In this document: positions 60,142-64,000 of the stretch, in pieces
How the letters are laid out: the number at the start of each line of letters is the position of its first letter
Numbering within the stretch: the first letter of the stretch is position 1
NCBI RefSeq assembly: GCF_025263565.1
Contig: NZ_CP079865.1
Location: 3,906,001 to 3,970,000, forward strand
DNA length: 64,000 bases
Source: Mycobacterium sp. SMC-8
Lineage (GTDB): Bacteria; Actinomycetota; Actinomycetes; Mycobacteriales; Mycobacteriaceae
Direction: 5' to 3'
Notes under the pieces: generated by a model
The model's input: only the letters and a program-made list of their open reading frames with translations
What the model was told of the DNA's origin: nothing
Databases searched by the model: none
Translations under genes and position numbers: made by a program

Positions 60142-60675
60142 ATGAAAGATCTCACGACGACTTCTCGCCTCGTGTCGGCTGTCCTGTGTTTGACCATGGC
60201 GGGGTGCGGTTCGCAGAGCGGCCCCAGCGGCGGTGACGCCAATGCCGGCGACACGTCGAGAACCGTCGCCGCCGACGCTGGACACGCATCTGCGATCGAC
60301 GCGTGTTCGCTGATTGCGGCAGAGGATATCTCGGCGTTGCTCGGCGTGACCGTGGAAGGTAGGTCGACCTCGAACAACCCCGAGGTACCTGCATGCGTGT
60401 GGGAGAACCCGGAGAATTACGAGTCGATTTCGCTGGAGATCGGCAACCCCGGTACGGCGATCAACGGCACATTACCCCCACCAGAGCCCGGAATGCCCGA
60501 CGTCGGCCGGCCGGGTCCGGACGGGATGCGGTTCCTGGGCTACGGCCAGGTGGAGTTTCCTGCGGCCGGGCGGAACAACAGTGTGCAGGTCGCGGTGCTC
60601 AGCATGTCGGCTGACCAGGCCGACAACGCGGCCGTCGAACTCGCGCGCAAGGTCGGACCGCAGCTTCCTGAATAG
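60142..60675 (+). CDS. DUF3558-family lipoprotein
   Basis: A 177-residue lipoprotein: signal MKDLTTTSRLVSAVLCLTMAGC with lipobox Cys22, a Ser/Gly-rich spacer, then the DUF3558 core IDACSLIAAEDISALLGVTVEG, VPACVWENPENYESISLEIG and a C-terminal AVELARKVGPQLPE. DUF3558 proteins are cell-envelope lipoproteins of actinobacteria with unknown ligands. GGGGG lies before the ATG; it is probably co-transcribed with the preceding lipoprotein gene. Confidence 0.82.
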   Translation: MKDLTTTSRLVSAVLCLTMAGCGSQSGPSGGDANAGDTSRTVAADAGHASAIDACSLIAAEDISALLGVTVEGRSTSNNPEVPACVWENPENYESISLEIGNPGTAINGTLPPPEPGMPDVGRPGPDGMRFLGYGQVEFPAAGRNNSVQVAVLSMSADQADNAAVELARKVGPQLPE

Positions 60676-60699
60676 CGCGTGACACCGCGCGGGCCGGGG

Positions 60700-60981
60700 T
60701 CACTGTGACAGATCCAGGTCGGTGGCGGTGGTGACGCGCTGGGCCGGTATGCCGGCCCGGTCGCATGTCTGTGCGACGGCGCTCGCCGATCCTGCCGTGA
60801 AGACACCGAACAGAACTTCGTCGCCGGGCACGGCAACCATGGACAGTAGATGCACGGGCGGTCCCAACGCGGATACCGACGCCGCGCACTCGTTGAGTCG
60901 GGCCGCTGTCTCCTCGAGCGACTCGGCGGTGGCTGACGATCGGTACCACTCGACGAGATAGCACGGGACGGAGATGTTCAT
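60700..60981 (-). CDS. DUF4242-like small ferredoxin-fold protein
   Basis: A 93-residue protein, MNISVPCYLVEWYRSSATAESLEETAARLNECAASVSALGPPVHLLSMVAVPGDEVLFGVFTAGSASAVAQTCDRAGIPAQRVTTATDL, fitting the DUF4242 pattern (alpha/beta ferredoxin-like, some members bind nickel). The start is ATG 60981; a longer frame to 61050 would read through promoter site B. The -10 TAGCTT lies 7 nt before this ATG, so translation is leaderless. Confidence 0.7.
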   Translation of the reverse strand: MNISVPCYLVEWYRSSATAESLEETAARLNECAASVSALGPPVHLLSMVAVPGDEVLFGVFTAGSASAVAQTCDRAGIPAQRVTTATDLDLSQ

Positions 60982-60988
60982 CAAATCG

Positions 60989-61031
60989 AAGCTATCGCGT
61001 TGGCGGACAGGGTAAATCGGGTGTTTCCCTA
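60989..61031 (-). promoter_or_regulatory. Shared promoter motif, site B, and -10 box
   Basis: On the minus strand TAGGGAAACACCCGATTTA (61031-61013) precedes -10 TAGCTT (60994-60989), again 34 nt from GGAAAC. It drives the DUF4242-like gene. Confidence 0.65.
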
Positions 61032-61270
61032 CGACTCGGAAACGACTCATCAGAGCGGGCGTCCGCTTCGCGGCAGCGGGGGAGAGGCCCGAGGTCTACT
61101 GGGGGCGTGCGTCTTGGTTGCACGGCTCAGGCGCAACCCAGCTGATGAAACACTGCGGCTTGCGCTTGCCCGACGAGAGTGCCTTCCTGCCTGGAGGCTC
61201 GGGGGCTTGCGCAGGCCCCTGGTCGCCCAGGCAGGGCAGGCACTTCCGTTGTTGCAGTGAGCGGTCGAGA
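61032..61270. other. Gap without a recognised gene
   Basis: About 240 bp between site B and the end of the repeat-bearing secreted protein. Short frames exist on both strands; a minus-strand Pro/Cys-rich frame (about 61250-61100) has no start or Shine-Dalgarno. I see no supported gene or RNA. Confidence 0.5.
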
Positions 61271-62194
61271 CTATCCGCTCACGTTCTGGGTGGACTCGCC
61301 GATGGTGACCTGTTTCCCGTCATAGTCGGCCGTGCATCGCACAGTCGCGCGGTAACTGACAAGAGGTGGCGGCCACAACAGGTCGGTGATGTTTCCGGTG
61401 CTGTTCGCGCCGACGCTGACGTTCCTGTTCACTGTTTCCGGCCCGAGCAATCCGCTCGTTCTTGTTGCGGTGTAGGCGCATTCGGCGGGCAGTGCCGATT
61501 TGTTGGTGACCGCGACATTGGCGTTGAGCCCGGCCCGAGTCACGTTCATCGACACTGCATTCGTCGGAGCTGCGCACTGCTGGTCACCCGGAACGGTCGC
61601 CGACAACGATCCCGGCGGGCAGTTCTTCTGTGCCAAGGCACACGTCTGGCCCGCTGGAACGGTCGGGGACTTCGAGCCAGGCGGGCACTGCACGTCGGCC
61701 AACTGGCACTGTTGCCCGACTGGAACGGTGGCGCTCTTCGACCCAGGCGGGCACTGAACAACTTGAGGTGCGGGCGGCGCGGGAGGCGTGTACCTGTAGT
61801 CCGACCAGGCACCACAATCATCGCTGCCGAACGTACTCTTGCGACAGCCTTGGATCGCCAGATTAAAACCTGAGGACGTGTTGACGACCTGGGTTGTGAC
61901 GTTGCCGCACGCCTTGTCCAGCTCGGCTTGTGGCCCGCCATTGATCTTGGTGTGCACGACGTCCCCGGCGAGATCCTCGTGTACTCGCGGGCAGCCCGCA
62001 ATGGTGCACACCACCTGGCCGTCGTTGGATTTCGTACAGTTCACGTCATAGCCATTGGGCAGCACGTCGGCATTCGCCACGGGCGTCATGCTCGGGGCCA
62101 GAGTGGGCACCGCCGCCGGCGCCACCCACACAAGCCCGAAGACGACGGCCGCGGCGGCCAACATGGCCCATAGCTTGGGTATCTGTTTGCTCAT
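61271..62194 (-). CDS. Secreted protein with three Cys-Pro-Pro-Gly-Ser repeats
   Basis: A 307-residue exported protein. The signal (LWAMLAAAAVVFGLVWVAPAAV, about 7-28) is followed by a Cys-containing domain (YDVNCTKSNDGQVVCTIAGC, LDKACGNVTTQVVN) and three tandem units CPPGSKSATVPVGQQC, CPPGSKSPTVPAGQTC and CPPGSLSATVPGDQQC (about 155-215). A beta-rich C-terminus follows with NVSVGANSTGNITDLLWPPPLVSY. No known family. The ATG at 62194 has GGAG 6 nt upstream; longer frames to 62263 exist. Preceded by promoter site C. Confidence 0.72.
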   Translation of the reverse strand: MSKQIPKLWAMLAAAAVVFGLVWVAPAAVPTLAPSMTPVANADVLPNGYDVNCTKSNDGQVVCTIAGCPRVHEDLAGDVVHTKINGGPQAELDKACGNVTTQVVNTSSGFNLAIQGCRKSTFGSDDCGAWSDYRYTPPAPPAPQVVQCPPGSKSATVPVGQQCQLADVQCPPGSKSPTVPAGQTCALAQKNCPPGSLSATVPGDQQCAAPTNAVSMNVTRAGLNANVAVTNKSALPAECAYTATRTSGLLGPETVNRNVSVGANSTGNITDLLWPPPLVSYRATVRCTADYDGKQVTIGESTQNVSG

Positions 62195-62280
62195 GACTTC
62201 TCCATCAGTGGTCGACATCGCCGGCGTTTGTTGAACCGGCCAGGGATCAGTTCGGCGAGACACCCGAGCCGGCTACGCGG

Positions 62281-62325
62281 AGCGTAGGCCCGAACAGGGG
62301 GCGGATTAATCGGGTGTTTCCCTAT
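62281..62325 (-). promoter_or_regulatory. Shared promoter motif, site C, and -10 box
   Basis: On the minus strand ATAGGGAAACACCCGATTAA (62325-62306) precedes -10 TACGCT (62286-62281), 35 nt from GGAAAC. It lies about 30 bp past the stop of the LuxR-type gene and about 90 bp before the secreted-protein start. Confidence 0.65.
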
Positions 62326-62353
62326 GCTTTTCCGATGTGGAGGGCGATTGTCC

Positions 62354-64000
62354 CTATACGCCGGGTCGGCTCATGTGCCGCCCGAGTTCGGCCCGCGAGT
62401 GGATGCCGAGCTTGGCGTAGATGCGGGACAAGTTGGCTTCCACGGTTTTTGGGCTGATGAACATGGCGGCCGCAATGCCGCGGTTCGTCAACCCCGACGC
62501 GGCGAGTTCGGCCACCCGCCGTTCGGATGGCGTGAGCACGGCGTCGCGGTGTGGGCCGACATTCGCGCGGCCCAACTCAGCGCGTGCCCGGTTGGCCCAC
62601 AACGGGGTACCGAGTTGCTCGAAAGTCTTCAGCGCGTCCTGCAGTGTTGCCGCCGCGTCCTCTTTGTGGCGCTGTCGACGTTGAAGCTGGCCGAGGAGGA
62701 GCTGCGTGCGTGCTCGCTCGAACGGCATCGGCAGATGCTCGTGTCGCGACATCGCGTGGTGGGCGGCCACCACCGCCGCGTCGACGTCGCCGCAGGCGGC
62801 CGACACCATCGCCCGGCCCCGCGCCCCCACAGCAAGCATCCAGGCGCGGCCGAGACGGCGGCCGTTGAGTTCGAGCGCTTCCACGAGGGGAAGCGCCGAA
62901 GAACAACGATCCAGGGCGACCATCGCCTCGACGGCATCAGCGACGAACGACGCCGTGATGATCTCGGTCGCGTTCGGTGCAGCGCGAAGCTTCGGCAGCA
63001 GAGGTTCGAGGGTGTCGAGGGCGGCTTGATGGTCGCCGAGTGACACCTCGAGGAACCCCAGCGCTGTCCTCGGCCACTCGCCGAGCAGTGCCGACCCACA
63101 GCGTTGGCTTGCTGCCAGCGCCGAAGTGACATCCTTGCGCGCGTCGTCGGCCCGGCCCGTGTAAGCCCCGAGTAGCGCCCGGGCGGTGAGTGTCACCGAC
63201 ATCGGCAGGTCCCCCCCGAGCTGCTGGGCGAGCAAGACGGTGTCTTCGACGATCAATGTGGCGTCGGCGAAGTTCCCTCGCCATATCTCGGTCATCGCGC
63301 TGTGGAACGCGACGAACATCAGCTCGCCGTCCTCACCGCGTTCGATGCACTGCCTTCGCAGTGAGCGCATATCGGCGTGAGCCTCATCGAGCTCGCCCAC
63401 CCACGCGCGGATGACAGCCTGGTGCGCTCTGGGCCGGAACGCGCTCGGGATGTTGGCCTGAGGGTCCTCCATTTCCACCGCTCGTCGCAGACCCGCTTCA
63501 TCGGCGCCGTCGCCCCGCAAGAAGGCCATCATGGCCCGCATGCTCAGTGCTTGACTCAGCAAGTCGGGGCGCCCCAGATTTTCGGCACTGGTCACCGACT
63601 CCTCGGCGCGCCGTATCGCATCGTCCAGGCGGCCCGTGTTGAACAGTGCGAAAGACAGGGCGACCAGCACCGGCACCACGACCGGGGGATGGCCGGCGGC
63701 GTCGGGTATCGCCCCCTCAAGGAGTTCGACGGCCTCCGGGAAACTGTCGTCGAGCAATCGGATGTAGCCGAGCAGACTTGTCGCCTCGGCGCGCAGCACT
63801 CCAGGCGGCAGCTGAGCGATCGTCGCTTCCAGCTCGGCACGCGCACGCGCGGGCTCGCCGGCATGGAAATGGTGTTGAGCCGACAGGATTCGTCGCTGCG
63901 GTGTGTCTCCGCCCAGTCCGATGGCCAGATCGGTGAGTTCGGCTGCCGCCACCGGTGCTCCGCGGCTTCGTGCTGACTCGGCTGCCGCGTCCAGCGACCG
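62354..64000 (-). CDS. Large LuxR-family (LAL-type) transcriptional regulator, 5' end outside window
   Basis: The frame is open to the window edge; 548 C-terminal residues are visible. Most is an alpha-helical TPR-like region with repeated pairs (ARARAELEATIAQLP, ELLEGAIPDAAGH, SQRCGSALLGEWPRTALGFLEVSLGDHQAALDTLEPLL). The C-terminus is a GerE/LuxR HTH: LTPSERRVAELAASGLTNRGIAAAMFISPKTVEANLSRIYAKLGIHSRAEL. LAL regulators also have an N-terminal ATPase, not visible here. It is directly upstream of site C and is the obvious candidate to bind sites A-C. Confidence 0.85.
   Translation of the reverse strand, partial: RSLDAAAESARSRGAPVAAAELTDLAIGLGGDTPQRRILSAQHHFHAGEPARARAELEATIAQLPPGVLRAEATSLLGYIRLLDDSFPEAVELLEGAIPDAAGHPPVVVPVLVALSFALFNTGRLDDAIRRAEESVTSAENLGRPDLLSQALSMRAMMAFLRGDGADEAGLRRAVEMEDPQANIPSAFRPRAHQAVIRAWVGELDEAHADMRSLRRQCIERGEDGELMFVAFHSAMTEIWRGNFADATLIVEDTVLLAQQLGGDLPMSVTLTARALLGAYTGRADDARKDVTSALAASQRCGSALLGEWPRTALGFLEVSLGDHQAALDTLEPLLPKLRAAPNATEIITASFVADAVEAMVALDRCSSALPLVEALELNGRRLGRAWMLAVGARGRAMVSAACGDVDAAVVAAHHAMSRHEHLPMPFERARTQLLLGQLQRRQRHKEDAAATLQDALKTFEQLGTPLWANRARAELGRANVGPHRDAVLTPSERRVAELAASGLTNRGIAAAMFISPKTVEANLSRIYAKLGIHSRAELGRHMSRPGV

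Noticed and set aside
61000..61260. Small plus- and minus-strand frames in the gap at 61.0-61.3 kb
   Set aside because: They read through promoter site B or lack starts; no similarity to known proteins.
58938..62325. Reading the shared GGGTGTTTCCCTA motif as SigF promoters
   Set aside because: On that strand no GGGTA-type -10 lies 15-17 bp downstream of GTTT, and the orientation would face away from the genes; the opposite strand gives consistent TANNNT boxes.

Overview
The window is a high-GC actinobacterial chromosome segment from a rapidly growing, environmental-type Mycobacterium (Mycolicibacterium). The genus call rests on gene order. Reading left to right it follows, in inverted orientation, the block from mqo/Rv2851c to dapB/Rv2765 of M. 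tuberculosis, and the key proteins (EfpA, ProS, NusA, IF2, PptT, PNPase, Ald, DapB) have near-identical lengths and diagnostic motifs. Many genes start without a leader, 6-8 nt behind a TANNNT -10 box, or are coupled by ATGA/GTGA/TTGA overlaps. Both are typical of mycobacteria.

Layout. 1-6.1 kb: end of mqo, an ElaA-like acetyltransferase, then cobalamin/siroheme genes (chelatase-like AAA+/VWA protein, cobO, cobB, cysG), with a gene-free patch of palindromic repeats before cobB. 6.1-9.5 kb: efpA and proS. 9.5-18.4 kb: two small envelope/ferritin-like genes on the minus strand, then the translation operon rimP-nusA-ylxR-infB-rbfA-nrnA-dinF. 18.4-23.1 kb: methyltransferase, enoyl-CoA hydratase, DUF2277, DUF1802, CocE-like hydrolase and a DUF3558 protein. 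23.3-28.5 kb: phosphoesterase-pptT-truB (coupled), mntR plus an SRPBCC protein, ribF, rpsO. 28.5-36.1 kb: pnp-pepR-bla, GXWXG protein, YchJ-like protein, ald and its divergent regulator aldR.

36.1-51.8 kb is an accessory island absent from M. tuberculosis at this site. It holds hypBA (minus), hypFCDE (plus), an AraC-type regulator, and a complete group 2a (Huc-type) [NiFe] uptake hydrogenase operon: hucM (DUF1641), hucS, hucL, maturation protease, a 65-aa protein, a TPR protein, a NifU-Rieske protein (HucE-like), a six-bladed NHL propeller protein and a protein of unknown family. Hyp proteins build and insert the Ni-Fe(CN)2CO site, the protease trims HucL, and HucM/HucE are expected to link the enzyme to quinone. 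A 13E12-type HNH protein sits between the island and dapB.

54.0-64.0 kb: dapB-membrane protein-flavodoxin, then a membrane-protein gene cleanly split by a 1,043-bp element (55795-56837) with imperfect terminal inverted repeats and a CGCGC target duplication. The only gene in the element codes for a zinc-ribbon/HTH protein. Next come a dienelactone hydrolase-CitE pair and a group of secreted or small proteins beside a large LuxR-family regulator that runs off the window. Three transcription units here share an almost identical promoter motif, TAGGGAAACACCCGATTTA, at a fixed distance (34-35 nt) from a TANNNT -10 box. This looks like an undescribed local regulon.

I saw no tRNA, rRNA, CRISPR array or replication origin.
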